Origin: an uncultured Dysosmobacter sp.
GTDB lineage: Bacteria; Bacillota; Clostridia; Oscillospirales; Oscillospiraceae
Length of the DNA stretch: 64,000 nucleotides
NCBI RefSeq assembly: GCF_947631635.1
Contig: NZ_CANRMB010000007.1
Span: 1-64,000 of the forward strand
Direction: 5' to 3'
Shown here: positions 26,830 through 34,735 of the stretch, piece by piece
How the letters are laid out: each line of letters opens with the position of its first letter
Numbering within the stretch: position 1 is the stretch's first letter
Notes under the pieces: model-generated
What the model saw: only the letters and a program-made list of their open reading frames with translations
What the model was told of the DNA's origin: nothing
The model's database searches: none
Made by a program: the position numbers and the translations under genes

Positions 26830-27138
26830 ATGAGGCGAAATACCATCAACTGCCTGCGCTGCAATACGCCCATGGACTTTTTGGGACAGCGGCAAATACA
26901 GTTGGGAAAGACAGGCTGGCTCCTGGGAGACCTTCCCAATCTGTTTGCGGGCGCCATGGATGTGGCGGCCTTTAAGTGCCCGATGTGCGGAAAGCTGGAA
27001 TTTTTCAGTGCGGAGCAGACCGGCACACCATGCAGAGGCAAAGGGGAAAGCTCCCGAAAAAGTTGCCCGGAGTGCGGCGCGGAGTATGACGGAGATTGCG
27101 GCTGCTGCCCCATCTGCGTGCATGGATCCATCAAATAG
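26830..27138 (+). CDS. Small zinc-ribbon protein
   Basis: 102-residue protein with three CXXC-type pairs: NCLRCNTPM near the N-terminus, FKCPMCGK in the middle, and [19 protein letters not shown] at the end. This pattern fits two stacked zinc ribbons of a nucleic-acid or protein-binding adaptor. ATG 26830 has GGGAGA upstream; an earlier in-frame ATG right after gyrA has no convincing site. It is 11 bases before rnhA. The 140 bases after gyrA hold no other feature. The function is unknown. Confidence 0.7.
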   Translation: MRRNTINCLRCNTPMDFLGQRQIQLGKTGWLLGDLPNLFAGAMDVAAFKCPMCGKLEFFSAEQTGTPCRGKGESSRKSCPECGAEYDGDCGCCPICVHGSIK

Positions 27139-27149
27139 AGGTAAGAAAT

Positions 27150-27587
27150 TTGAAAACAGTTACGATCTACACCGACGGGGCCTGCTCCGGAAATCCAGGC
27201 CCCGGCGGCTGGGGAGCGATCCTGATGTACGGCCCGCACAAAAAGGAGCTCTCCGGCGGCGAGGCGGACACCACCAACAACCGCATGGAGCTGACCGCCG
27301 TCATCCAGGCGCTGTCCCTGCTGAAGGAGCCGTGCGTCGTGGAGTTGTGGTCCGACTCCAAATATGTCATCGACGGCTTGGAAAAGGGCTGGGCCAGGGG
27401 CTGGAAGGCCAGGGGCTGGAAAAAGGCCGATAAAAAGCCCGCCCTGAATCCGGACCTGTGGGACCGGCTTTTGGAGCTGACGGACATCCACTCCCTGCGC
27501 TGCCACTGGGTCAAAGGCCACGCGGAGAACGAGTACAACAACCGCTGTGATGAACTGGCCGTGGAGGAGAGTCAAAAATACAGGTAA
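27150..27587 (+). CDS. rnhA: Ribonuclease HI
   Basis: Cleaves RNA in RNA-DNA hybrids. TTG 27150 with AGAGGT upstream gives 145 residues starting [20 protein letters not shown]. The four catalytic acids are visible: Asp in [11 protein letters not shown], Glu in NNRMELTAV, Asp in LWSDSKYV and the C-terminal Asp in NNRCDELA. The [20 protein letters not shown] basic handle is intact, and [16 protein letters not shown] closes the core. The last 22 codons lie inside a 223-base tandem repeat, and two more copies of this end follow. The original C-terminus may be the third, diverged copy. Confidence 0.96.
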   Translation: MKTVTIYTDGACSGNPGPGGWGAILMYGPHKKELSGGEADTTNNRMELTAVIQALSLLKEPCVVELWSDSKYVIDGLEKGWARGWKARGWKKADKKPALNPDLWDRLLELTDIHSLRCHWVKGHAENEYNNRCDELAVEESQKYR

Positions 27588-28033
27588 GTTCCCGCGCGGC
27601 CTGGGGCCCCGCAGGGCGGGGCGGCGCAAAAGCGCCGTACAAGCATTTTGCAGAGCAAAATCTTGGCGCAGGGCGAATTCATTTCGCCCGGAGCAAATCA
27701 AAATGAAAGGGCTCCCATCCGGCTAAGCCGGATGGGAAACCCACGCGGAGAACGAGTACAACAACCGCTGTGATGAACTGGCCGTGGAGGAGAGTCAAAA
27801 ATACAGGTAAGCTCCCGCACGGCCTGGTGCCCCGCAAGGCGGGGCGGCGCAAAAGCGCCGTACAAGCATTTTGCAGAGCAAAATCTTGGCGCAGGGCGAA
27901 TTCATTTCGCCCGGAGCAAATCAAAATGAAAGGGCTCCCATCCGGCTAAGCCGGATGGGAAACCCACGCGGAGAACGAGTATAACAACCGCTGTGACAAA
28001 CTGGCTGTGGCGGAGAGTCAGAAATATAAATAG
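27518..28033 (+). repeat. Tandem 223-bp repeat of the rnhA 3' end plus hairpin spacer (2.3 copies)
   Basis: Copies start at 27518, 27741 and 27964 with a period of exactly 223. Each begins CCACGCGGAGAACGAG inside rnhA and runs through the stop. A 153-base non-coding spacer follows, full of inverted repeats (GGCGCAAAAGCGCC, ATTTTGCAGAGCAAAAT, GGGCGAATTCATTTCGCCC and a CCCATCCGG/CCGGATGGG hairpin). The first two units are almost identical. The third holds only the gene end and stops at TAG 28031. It differs at 9 bases of its coding part, five of them synonymous. The third copy looks like an older allele. Confidence 0.93.
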
Positions 28034-28208
28034 CCGGGAGAATGGGGAGATTTTGAGGCGGACTAGCCGCGAAATCGTTTTTCTGGAAAAGGTTCACAAA
28101 CTGTTCATAGGAAAAACATAATTCCGCAAAATATCTCGGGTATCTTAATACTCAAGCAAAGGGTCCTCCCAGCCCGATGCGTTTTCTCCCTCCTAAAACA
28201 CACACAGC

Positions 28209-28237
28209 AAAAAGGACCGCCATTGGCGGTCCTTTTT
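28209..28237 (+). terminator. Rho-independent terminator upstream of nadE
   Basis: AAAAAGGACCGCC pairs with GGCGGTCCTTTTT around a 3-base loop. It ends the gyrB-gyrA-rnhA side of the region and isolates nadE. The preceding 28034-28208 stretch shows nothing recognisable. Confidence 0.9.
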
Positions 28238-28251
28238 GTGCGTCCTTTTTC

Positions 28252-28280
28252 TTGTAAAAATGCAAACAGCGGTGTAAAAT
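28252..28280 (+). promoter_or_regulatory. SigA-type promoter of nadE
   Basis: TTGTAA and TAAAAT are separated by 17 bases, 40 bases upstream of the nadE start and just past the terminator. Confidence 0.65.
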
Positions 28281-28319
28281 AACCGTAATATCAAGAATCC
28301 AAATAAGGAGATCTCGCTG

Positions 28320-30245
28320 ATGAAAGATGGTTTTATTTCTGTCGCCTGCGGAACGCCCAAGCTGCGGCTGGCGGACTGCGACTACAACGCGGAGCAGACC
28401 TTCACCATGATGCGGGCCGCTGAAAAGGCCGGCGTGAAGGTGCTGGTGCTGCCGGAGCTGGGCCTGACGGGCTACACCTGCGGGGACCTGTTCTATCAGG
28501 ATACCCTGCTGCAGGGCGCGGAGCAGGCCCTGTCCACGGTGCTGGCGGCCACCCGGAATCTGGAGGTGGTCACGGCGGTGGGCCTTCCGGTGCGGGTTAA
28601 CAACAGATTGTATAACTGCGCGGCAATTATACAAAAAGGAAGGATTTTAGGCCTGGTGCCCAAGACCTACCTGCCCAATTACAGCGAATTTTATGAGAAG
28701 CGGCAGTTTACCACAGCGCCAAAGGCCAATGAGCCGGTCTGTGTCTACCTTTGCGGTGAAGAGTTCCTTATGGCGGCGGAGCAGGTGTTCCACTGTGAAA
28801 ATATCCCGGAACTGAAGCTGGGCTTTGAAATCTGCGAGGACCTGTGGGCACCGGATTCCCCCTCTGTCCATATGGCCCAGGCGGGAGCCACCATCATCGG
28901 CAATCTGTCTGCCAGCAACGATATCATCGGCAAGGACAGTTACCGCCGCCAGCTGGTGACCATGCAGTCCGCAAAGCTCCTGTGCGGATATGTCTATGCC
29001 AGTGTCGGCGAGGGAGAGTCCACCTCCGACGTGGTGTTCGGCGCCCACCAGATGATCGCGGAGAACGGCGCGCTGCTGGCGGAGCGCCGGTTTGACGGCG
29101 GCCTTTTGATCTCCGAGATCGATGTGCAGAAGCTGGCCTATGAACGCCGCCGGACCCAGATGCTGGACACGCTGTCGGAGAGCAGGATGCCGGTACAGAG
29201 ACTTTTCTCCCTGTCCCTGTCCCCCACCAAGCTGACCCGCTATGTGGCCCCCATGCCCTTCGTCCCCGAGGGGAAGGAGGACCGGGACGCCCGCTGCCGG
29301 GAGATTTTGCTGATCGCCTCCCTGGGCCTCAAGCAGCGGCTGGAGCACACCGGGGCCAAGACCGCCGTGGTGGGCCTCTCCGGCGGACTGGATTCCACGC
29401 TGGCGGTCCTCATCACCGGCCTTGCCATGAAGATGCTGGGCCGGCCCATGACGGACATCATCGCCGTCACCATGCCCTGTTTCGGCACCACGGACCGCAC
29501 GAGGAACAACGCCGTCATCCTGGCGGAGCAGATGGGGGCCACCCTGCGGACCGTGGATATCTCCAACACCGTCCGCAGCCACTTCCGGGACATCGGCCAC
29601 AGCATGGAGGACCATTCCGTCACCTTTGAAAACGGCCAGGCTCGGGAGCGGACCCAGGTCCTCATGGACATTGCCAATGCCAACGGCGGCCTGGTCATCG
29701 GCACCGGAGACCTTTCCGAGCTGGCCCTGGGCTGGTGCACCTACAACGGCGACCATATGAGCATGTACGGCGTTAACGCCTCTATCCCCAAGACCCTGGT
29801 GCGCCATCTGGTGGGCTATCTGGCCCGGGACAACGAGGGCAAGGACGAGGCGCTCCACGACGTGCTGGAGGATATTCTGGACACTCCGGTCTCCCCCGAG
29901 CTGCTGCCCGCCGTCAAGGGCGAGATCAGCCAGCGCACGGAGGACCTGGTGGGTCCCTACGAGCTTCACGATTTCTTCCTGTATTACGTCCTCCGTTGGG
30001 GCTTCTCCCCCGCCAAGGTCTACCGGCTGGCCCAGTATGCCCTGGACAGGCAGTACAGCAGCGAGGTCATTTTAAAGTGGCTCAAGACCTTCTACCGCCG
30101 CTTCTTCACCCAGCAGTTCAAGCGGAACTGCCTCCCAGACGGCCCCAAGGTGGGCACGGTGGCCCTCTCCCCCCGCGGCGACTGGCGGATGCCCAGTGAC
30201 GCGAAGGTGAATCTATGGCAGGCGGAGCTGGAAACGCTGAAATAA
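28320..30245 (+). CDS. nadE: Glutamine-dependent NAD(+) synthetase
   Basis: Converts nicotinate adenine dinucleotide to NAD using glutamine-derived ammonia. The 641-residue protein joins an N-terminal nitrilase-like glutaminase (about 1-270) to a C-terminal synthetase. The glutaminase triad is seen as the Glu of [14 protein letters not shown], the Lys in [10 protein letters not shown], and the Cys of GFEICEDLW. The synthetase P-loop is [15 protein letters not shown], and [20 protein letters not shown] is the substrate-binding block. ATG 28320 has AAGGAGAT upstream. The last 20 codons belong to a tandemly repeated 204-base unit, and two further copies of the end follow. Confidence 0.97.
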   Translation: MKDGFISVACGTPKLRLADCDYNAEQTFTMMRAAEKAGVKVLVLPELGLTGYTCGDLFYQDTLLQGAEQALSTVLAATRNLEVVTAVGLPVRVNNRLYNCAAIIQKGRILGLVPKTYLPNYSEFYEKRQFTTAPKANEPVCVYLCGEEFLMAAEQVFHCENIPELKLGFEICEDLWAPDSPSVHMAQAGATIIGNLSASNDIIGKDSYRRQLVTMQSAKLLCGYVYASVGEGESTSDVVFGAHQMIAENGALLAERRFDGGLLISEIDVQKLAYERRRTQMLDTLSESRMPVQRLFSLSLSPTKLTRYVAPMPFVPEGKEDRDARCREILLIASLGLKQRLEHTGAKTAVVGLSGGLDSTLAVLITGLAMKMLGRPMTDIIAVTMPCFGTTDRTRNNAVILAEQMGATLRTVDISNTVRSHFRDIGHSMEDHSVTFENGQARERTQVLMDIANANGGLVIGTGDLSELALGWCTYNGDHMSMYGVNASIPKTLVRHLVGYLARDNEGKDEALHDVLEDILDTPVSPELLPAVKGEISQRTEDLVGPYELHDFFLYYVLRWGFSPAKVYRLAQYALDRQYSSEVILKWLKTFYRRFFTQQFKRNCLPDGPKVGTVALSPRGDWRMPSDAKVNLWQAELETLK

Positions 30246-30653
30246 GCGGAACCGAGGAGCCAGTCGCCTCTCCGGGGTCCCCGCGAAAACCCAGCGGAGC
30301 GGTTTTCGTGGGGTGAGGAGGAGCAAGGGAGCGAAAGGAGTTTTCGCCGCAGGCGGAAACGAAACGGAGAGGACTTTGCGACGACGAGGCGGATGCCCAG
30401 TGACGCGAAGATGAATCTATGGCAGGCAGAGCTGGAAACGCTGAAATAAGCGGAACAGAGGAGCCAGTCGCCTCTTGGGGGTCCCCGCGAAAACCCAGCG
30501 GAGCGGTTTTCGTGGGGAGAGGAGGAGCAAGGGAGCGAAGGGAGTTTTCGCCGCAGGCGGAAACGAAACGGAGAGGACTTTGCGACGACGAGGCGGATGC
30601 CCAGTGACGCGAAGATGAATCTGTGGCAGGCAGAGCTGGAAACGCTGAAATAA
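30184..30653 (+). repeat. Tandem 204-bp repeat of the nadE 3' end plus hairpin spacer (2.3 copies)
   Basis: Copies begin at 30184, 30388 and 30592, period 204, each starting GGCGGATGCCCAGTGACGCG. Each carries 62 bases of the nadE end through TAA. In the first two copies this is followed by a 142-base spacer with the hairpins CGAAAACC..GGTTTTCG and TTTTCGCC..GGCGGAAA. Copies 1 and 2 differ at only a few bases. The third ends TAATAG and continues into a related hairpin element. No start codon with a ribosome binding site is present in copies 2 and 3, so they are not genes. Confidence 0.93.
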
Positions 30654-30745
30654 TAGAAAATGAGGAACTAACGCCCTTCCCTGCAAAAATCCATCAGAGT
30701 GGTTTTTGCAGAGAAAGGGTGGCGCCCGCAGGCGCGTTTCGATGC
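30654..30745 (+). repeat. Diverged hairpin element after the third nadE end
   Basis: GCAAAAATCCATCAGAGTGG followed by TTTTTGC lies where the upstream spacer copies have GCGAAAACCCAGCGGAGCGG followed by TTTTCGT. The stem arms differ but remain complementary, and GCCCGCAGGCGCGTTTCGATG parallels GCCGCAGGCGGAAACGAAACG. It is therefore a third, diverged spacer. The remaining 30746-30842 stretch shows only the phzF ribosome binding site. Confidence 0.6.
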
Positions 30746-30842
30746 CAACCTTTATTTTAGAAGAAATCAGATGCGAAATGGAAGAATGGAAAGCGGGCAT
30801 TTTGGCTGCGGAGGCAGACAGCACCGGGAAAGAAGGAGAAGA

Positions 30843-31622
30843 ATGCGTTTGAAACAATACATCGTGGACGCTTTTACGGACCAGGTGTTCCACGGCAATC
30901 CAGCGGCGATCTGTATTCTGGATGAATGGCTGCCGGAAAAACGGATGATGGATATGACTGCCGAGAACAACCTGTCGGAGACCGCCTTTGCGGTGAAGGA
31001 GGGCATCGGCTACCGTCTGCGCTGGTTTACCCCCGGCGGGGAAATTGACCTGTGTGGTCACGCTACCCTGGCCTGCGCCTATGTGCTCCTGCACTTTTAC
31101 GAGCCGGAGGCCCAACGCATTCCCTTTCAGACGCTGAGCGGCGAATTGACGGTGGAAAAGCACGGGGACCTGTATGAGATGGACTTTCCGGCCTACGAGC
31201 TGAAACCAATCCCTGTGACGGAACAGATGATTGACGCCATCGGAGCCGCGCCCCGGGAGGCATACCTGGGCCGGGATCTGCTATGCGTCTTTGACAGTGA
31301 AGAGACCATACGGAGGATGCAGCCGGATCAGGAGAAGGTCAGAGTGTTGGATGGTCTGCTTCTTCAGGTCACAGCCCCTGGAACGGATACGGACTGCGTT
31401 TCTCGTACGTTCGCCCCCAAATGCGGCGTTGCGGAGGACCCGGTGTGTGGTTCTGGCCACTGTCACATCATCCCTTATTGGGCAAAAGCGTTTGGAAAAC
31501 GTGAGTTGGTAGCATATCAAGCGTCCCGCCGGGGCGGTACGCTGTACTGCCGGATGGACGGAGACCGGGTGAAGCTGGCGGGGAAAGCAGCACTTTATTC
31601 AGTCTCGGAGTTGTTTATCTAA
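30843..31622 (+). CDS. PhzF family isomerase/epimerase
   Basis: 259-residue protein with the two-lobed diaminopimelate-epimerase-like fold of the PhzF family. Family markers are QYIVDAFTDQVFHGNPAAI, the catalytic Glu in ENNLSETAFAV, and PGGEIDLCGHATLA, repeated in mirrored form as EDPVCGSGHCHIIPYW. ATG 30843 has AAGGAGAAG upstream. PhzF proteins have varied, mostly unknown substrates, and none can be named here. A terminator follows 48 bases after the stop. Confidence 0.92.
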   Translation: MRLKQYIVDAFTDQVFHGNPAAICILDEWLPEKRMMDMTAENNLSETAFAVKEGIGYRLRWFTPGGEIDLCGHATLACAYVLLHFYEPEAQRIPFQTLSGELTVEKHGDLYEMDFPAYELKPIPVTEQMIDAIGAAPREAYLGRDLLCVFDSEETIRRMQPDQEKVRVLDGLLLQVTAPGTDTDCVSRTFAPKCGVAEDPVCGSGHCHIIPYWAKAFGKRELVAYQASRRGGTLYCRMDGDRVKLAGKAALYSVSELFI

Positions 31623-31670
31623 TTCGTTTATATGTTCCCCTGACAAAAATTTAGAAACTAAATGGGGTGT

Positions 31671-31707
31671 CAGGCTATCTCAAAGTGATGAGATAGCCTG
31701 ATTTATT
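31671..31707 (+). terminator. Terminator of the phzF gene
   Basis: CAGGCTATCTCA pairs perfectly with TGAGATAGCCTG around a 6-base loop and is followed by ATTTATTTT. Confidence 0.85.
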
Positions 31708-31789
31708 TTCGGATTTCCATCACATGGATAAAGGTTTTTTTCAGGTAGTGAATGGTACCTGGCTGGACAGGGTATGCAGAAGTTCCCTC

Positions 31790-31822
31790 TTGACAATAGT
31801 TGATATCGCACTATAATATAGT
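31790..31822 (+). promoter_or_regulatory. Promoter and probable MarR operator of marR-MATE
   Basis: TTGACA (31790) and TATAAT (31812) are 16 bases apart. The -10 box lies inside the perfect palindrome ACTATAATATAGT (31810-31822), so a regulator bound here would block the polymerase. MarR-family proteins commonly repress their own operon this way. Confidence 0.75.
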
Positions 31823-31848
31823 CCGAAACCGTACTAAGGAGGCGCTGA

Positions 31849-32280
31849 ATGCATATTCGCCAGCAGATGGAGCAGCTCTGTGCCTGCTTCTGCCGTCAGG
31901 AGGAATTATACCGTGAGTGGGCCAAGGCCCACAGCATGAGCTATAATGAGGTCATGACCCTGTACGCCCTGGACCTGGGGCGGTCCTATACCCAAAAGCA
32001 GATCTGCGAGGAATGGCTGATCCCCAAGCAAACGCTGAACACCATCGTCAAGGACCTGGAGCGCAAAGGCTGCGTGTGCATGGAGTCGCTGCCGGGAAAG
32101 CGGGAAAAGACGGTCCGGTTTACAGAAAGAGGCCACGCTTACGCCGGGGGACACCTGCGGGAGCTGTATCAAATGGAGGAACGGGCCATGGCGGCGCTGG
32201 ACGGGGACATGCGCCGCGCCGTTGTGGAGGGGGCACAGCGCTTCACCGAGGCCTTTGCCCAAGAGGTGCGCCGTGGATAA
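31849..32280 (+). CDS. MarR-family transcriptional regulator
   Basis: 143-residue winged-helix regulator. ATG 31849 is preceded by AAGGAGG. The helix-turn-helix is at about residues 50-75 (TQKQICEEWLIPKQTLNTIVKDLERKG, in parts ICEEWLIPKQT and LNTIVKDLE), and the wing is GKREKTVRFTERG. Its stop overlaps the GTG start of the MATE transporter by 8 bases. It most likely represses this pair through the palindrome over the -10 box and responds to a transported compound. The ligand is unknown. Confidence 0.92.
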   Translation: MHIRQQMEQLCACFCRQEELYREWAKAHSMSYNEVMTLYALDLGRSYTQKQICEEWLIPKQTLNTIVKDLERKGCVCMESLPGKREKTVRFTERGHAYAGGHLRELYQMEERAMAALDGDMRRAVVEGAQRFTEAFAQEVRRG

Positions 32281-33601
32281 CGCCCTGGCAAGACAGTTCC
32301 GCACCGCTTCCCTGCTGCGGTTCGCCCTGCCCAATATCATCATGATGGTGTTCCTGTCTTTTTACACCATTGTGGACGGCATGTTCATCTCCCGTTTTGT
32401 GGGGACCTTGGCCCTGTCCGCCATCAACATGTCCTATCCGCTGAACTGTTTGGAGATGGCGGTGGGCATCATGCTGGCCTCCGGCGGCAGCGCCATCATC
32501 GCCAGGGAGCAGGGAGAGGGCAAAGAGGATATCGCGCGGCAGGATTTTTCCTGCATCATCGCGGTGTCCCTGCTGACCGGCGTGCTGTTTTTGGTGCTGG
32601 GGAACCTGTTCCTGGACCCGGTCCTGGAGCTGCTGGGCACCAGCGGGGCCCAGTTTCCCTACTGCCGGAGCTACACCCGGATTCTGCTGCTGTTTGCGCC
32701 AGCCTTTTTTTTGCAGACGGCCTTTCAAACCCTGTTCGTCACCGCCGGAAAGCCGGGACTTGGACTGGGCCTCACCCTGGCCGGCGGACTTTCCAACATT
32801 GTGCTGGACTGGCTCTTTATGGGGCCCTTGGGCATGGGTGTGGAGGGGGCGGCCGTGGCGACGGCCATTGGATACTGCATCCCCGCCGCCGTAGGCGTGA
32901 TATTCTTTTTCCAAAATAAAAAAGGGACACTGTACTTTACGCCATTCCGTCCCAGGCGGCGGGTGCTGCTCCAGACCTGCGGGAACGGCGCTTCCGAGAT
33001 GGTGACCAACATCGCCAACGCCGTCACCACATTTCTGTTCAACCTCCTCTTCCTGAAATTCTGGGGAGAGGACGGCGTGGCGTCCATCACCATCATCATG
33101 TATTTTCAATTTGTGTTCACAGCGGTATTTTTCGGCTTTTCCATGGGCGTTGCGCCGGTGGTCAGCTACAAATACGGCGCCCAGGACACGGACCAGCTGA
33201 AAAGGATCTTCCGGTCCTGCCTGGGATTCATAACGGCCTGTTCCGTGGGGATGTATGTCCTGGCCCGGCTGGTGATTGGGCGGTGCCTGACGCTCTTCAC
33301 CGACGCAGACAGCGCGGTGTATGCCATCACCATGGAGGGCTTCCCCCTCTATGCGGTGAGTTTTCTGTTCATGGGGATCGGCATTTTTGCCTCCTCCCTG
33401 TTCACCGCGTTTTCCAACGGGACGGTCTCTGCCGCCATCTCCTTTGCCAGGACCTTTGTGTTCCTGGTGGGGATGCTCCTGATCCTGCCCGAACTGTGGG
33501 GCGAAACAGGCATCTGGCTGGCGGTCCCTGCGGCGGAGCTGCTGGGTCTGGCGGTGTCTGCTGGATTTTTGATCTGGGGGCGGAAGAGCTACCAGTATTG
33601 A
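32273..33601 (+). CDS. MATE family efflux transporter
   Basis: Twelve-segment cation-coupled exporter of drugs or metabolites, 442 residues. GTG 32273 is chosen because AGAGGTG lies 5 bases upstream and the overlap with marR is short. It starts LRFALPNIIMMVFLSFYTIVDG and has the paired MATE repeats, with FISRFVGTLALSAINMSYP in the first half. It is coupled to marR. Substrate not deducible. Confidence 0.93.
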   Translation: MDNALARQFRTASLLRFALPNIIMMVFLSFYTIVDGMFISRFVGTLALSAINMSYPLNCLEMAVGIMLASGGSAIIAREQGEGKEDIARQDFSCIIAVSLLTGVLFLVLGNLFLDPVLELLGTSGAQFPYCRSYTRILLLFAPAFFLQTAFQTLFVTAGKPGLGLGLTLAGGLSNIVLDWLFMGPLGMGVEGAAVATAIGYCIPAAVGVIFFFQNKKGTLYFTPFRPRRRVLLQTCGNGASEMVTNIANAVTTFLFNLLFLKFWGEDGVASITIIMYFQFVFTAVFFGFSMGVAPVVSYKYGAQDTDQLKRIFRSCLGFITACSVGMYVLARLVIGRCLTLFTDADSAVYAITMEGFPLYAVSFLFMGIGIFASSLFTAFSNGTVSAAISFARTFVFLVGMLLILPELWGETGIWLAVPAAELLGLAVSAGFLIWGRKSYQY

Positions 33602-33636
33602 AAAAATGGGTGCGGAATGGCTCCGCACCCATTTTT
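33602..33636 (+). terminator. Terminator of marR-MATE
   Basis: AAAAATGGGTGCGGA pairs with TCCGCACCCATTTTT around 5 bases. It starts immediately after the stop codon. Confidence 0.92.
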
Positions 33637-33901
33637 CTATCATTCTTTTTCAATCATGCGGGAGAACTTCTCTCAGAAAATTCTTCCACGGCTGGCCGCT
33701 TCGGCGCAGAGACAGGCCAGAGAATAGTAGAAGGAAATACGGGAGCTCTCTAATAAAGCGCGCATGTTAGATAAAGCGGCGTATAAAATAGACATGGCAG
33801 AAAACCACACGATTCCGTGTGAAAGCACCAAACGGCATTGCAGATCAAAGACGGCGGCATAAAACGCTGCCGTTCTCTACTACTCATTTCTCAAGATGAA
33901 A
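33637..33901. other. Intergenic gap with no supported gene
   Basis: 265 bases without a convincing gene. On the minus strand, 33765-33673 reads MRALLESSRISFYYSLACLC and a few more residues before a stop. This looks like a C-terminal scrap of a protein but has no ribosome binding site. Lower GC than the flanks suggests older foreign or decayed DNA. Confidence 0.3.
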
Positions 33902-33964
33902 TGTCAAAAACTCTTGACATATGTGCACTATTATAGTATATTAAGAATGTCAAAAGTATTTGAC
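33902..33964 (+). promoter_or_regulatory. Promoter with two inverted-repeat operators
   Basis: TTGACA (33914-33919) and TATATT (33937-33942) are 17 bases apart. Two matching palindromes flank the promoter: TGTCAA-6-TTGACA at 33902-33919, overlapping the -35 box, and TGTCAA-5-TTGACA at 33948-33964, just after the -10 box. This is a typical autorepression layout, presumably for the HTH protein encoded 330 bases downstream. Confidence 0.75.
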
Positions 33965-33997
33965 ACAGGAAGAGAAACACAGAAGGGAGAAGCATTT

Positions 33998-34288
33998 ATG
34001 CCGGTCGCTGCAATGATGTTTTTAGGGGTTGTCTTGGCGGTATTTGCTATTTTGGACATGATCATGTTGGTATCGCTTCTAAGACCGGGAGATGAGCGCA
34101 ATCAAATCATTGTTTGGAAAGCCAGTTCCTTTACTTTATTGGCAACAGTTGGAGCAAAAATCATAGATGTGATTGAGAATTTTGCAAGAGCGCAGCCCAT
34201 GACAGTCAATCCATTTATTCAACTGGAGGTTGCTGCTGTTATTTACTTTATGGCCCTTATGTATTATAAAAAAAGGCACAGTGGCTGA
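33998..34288 (+). CDS. Small membrane protein paired with an HTH regulator
   Basis: 96 residues with three hydrophobic segments (about 5-28, 42-62 and 72-90), starting MPVAAMMFLGVVLAVFAILD. GAAGGGAGA precedes ATG 33998. It ends one base before the HTH gene. Such DUF-type membrane proteins encoded with YozG-like regulators are common in Firmicutes, but their role is unknown; immunity, sensing or stress functions are possible. Lower GC than the neighbourhood hints at acquisition. Confidence 0.75.
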   Translation: MPVAAMMFLGVVLAVFAILDMIMLVSLLRPGDERNQIIVWKASSFTLLATVGAKIIDVIENFARAQPMTVNPFIQLEVAAVIYFMALMYYKKRHSG

Positions 34289-34289
34289 T

Positions 34290-34478
34290 ATGAAAAATAT
34301 AATTAGAGACAGACGAAAAGAATTGGGCCTCTCACAAGAGGAATTGGCAAAAAAATGCGGTGTTTCCAGACAAACCGTGAATGCGATTGAAAACAACAAA
34401 TATGACCCCACCTTGATGCTGGCGTTCAGTTTGGCGAGGGAGTTGGGCACAACTGTTGACGAGCTTTTCAATCCATAA
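34290..34478 (+). CDS. Short XRE/Cro-type HTH regulator (YozG-like)
   Basis: 62 residues consisting only of a Cro/CI helix-turn-helix: LGLSQEELAKKCGVSRQTVN, then AIENNKYDPTLMLAFSLARE and ending TTVDELFNP. This is the YozG-type minimal regulator. It is 1 base downstream of the small membrane protein gene. It probably binds the two TGTCAA/TTGACA palindromes at the promoter upstream. Confidence 0.9.
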   Translation: MKNIIRDRRKELGLSQEELAKKCGVSRQTVNAIENNKYDPTLMLAFSLARELGTTVDELFNP

Positions 34479-34688
34479 GTGAACAGAAAACCAGTCAGAG
34501 CAGTCAACGGCCAGCTTGTCATATCCGCCGCAAAGACGGCGTTGAAAAGGACTGGACATGCTGGAGAAGAAGTCAAAGACCACCTTCCGGGGCCAGTCCG
34601 GCCAGTTGCTCTTTCGCGTATTCCGTCGTCACCATCCCTTTGAATGAAATCGCCATATTCCAGAGAAAAAGCCATCTGACAGGAGAGA
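34479..34688. other. Intergenic gap without a supported gene
   Basis: The stretch after the HTH gene carries a short minus-strand open frame (MAISFKGMVTTEYAKEQLAG and six more residues) without a usable start context. It may be a protein remnant. Nothing else was seen. Confidence 0.3.
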
Positions 34689-34728
34689 AGCAGACCAGCC
34701 ATGCGCATTTGCGCATGGCTGGTCTGCT
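34689..34728 (-). terminator. Terminator of the metal-efflux operon
   Basis: An 18-bp stem (AGCAGACCAGCCATGCGC pairing with its complement) lies just after the ATPase stop on the minus strand. The T-run is short (TTCTCTCC), but the stem is very stable. Confidence 0.75.
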
Positions 34729-34735
34729 GAGAAAC

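Noticed and set aside
27588-28033. A CRISPR array at the rnhA repeats
   Set aside because: Units are 223 bp with near-identical spacers and include coding sequence; no cas genes or short direct repeats are present.
30246-30653. Short peptides encoded by nadE-end copies
   Set aside because: Copies 2 and 3 have no start codon with a ribosome binding site, and identity reflects duplication.
32243-33643. Long minus-strand frame antisense to the MATE gene
   Set aside because: Composition (Gln/Gly/His-rich) and absence of a ribosome binding site mark it as a shadow frame.
34479-34735. A gene remnant upstream of the metal-efflux terminator
   Set aside because: A few plausible residues are readable but no family could be recognised; recorded only as an intergenic gap.
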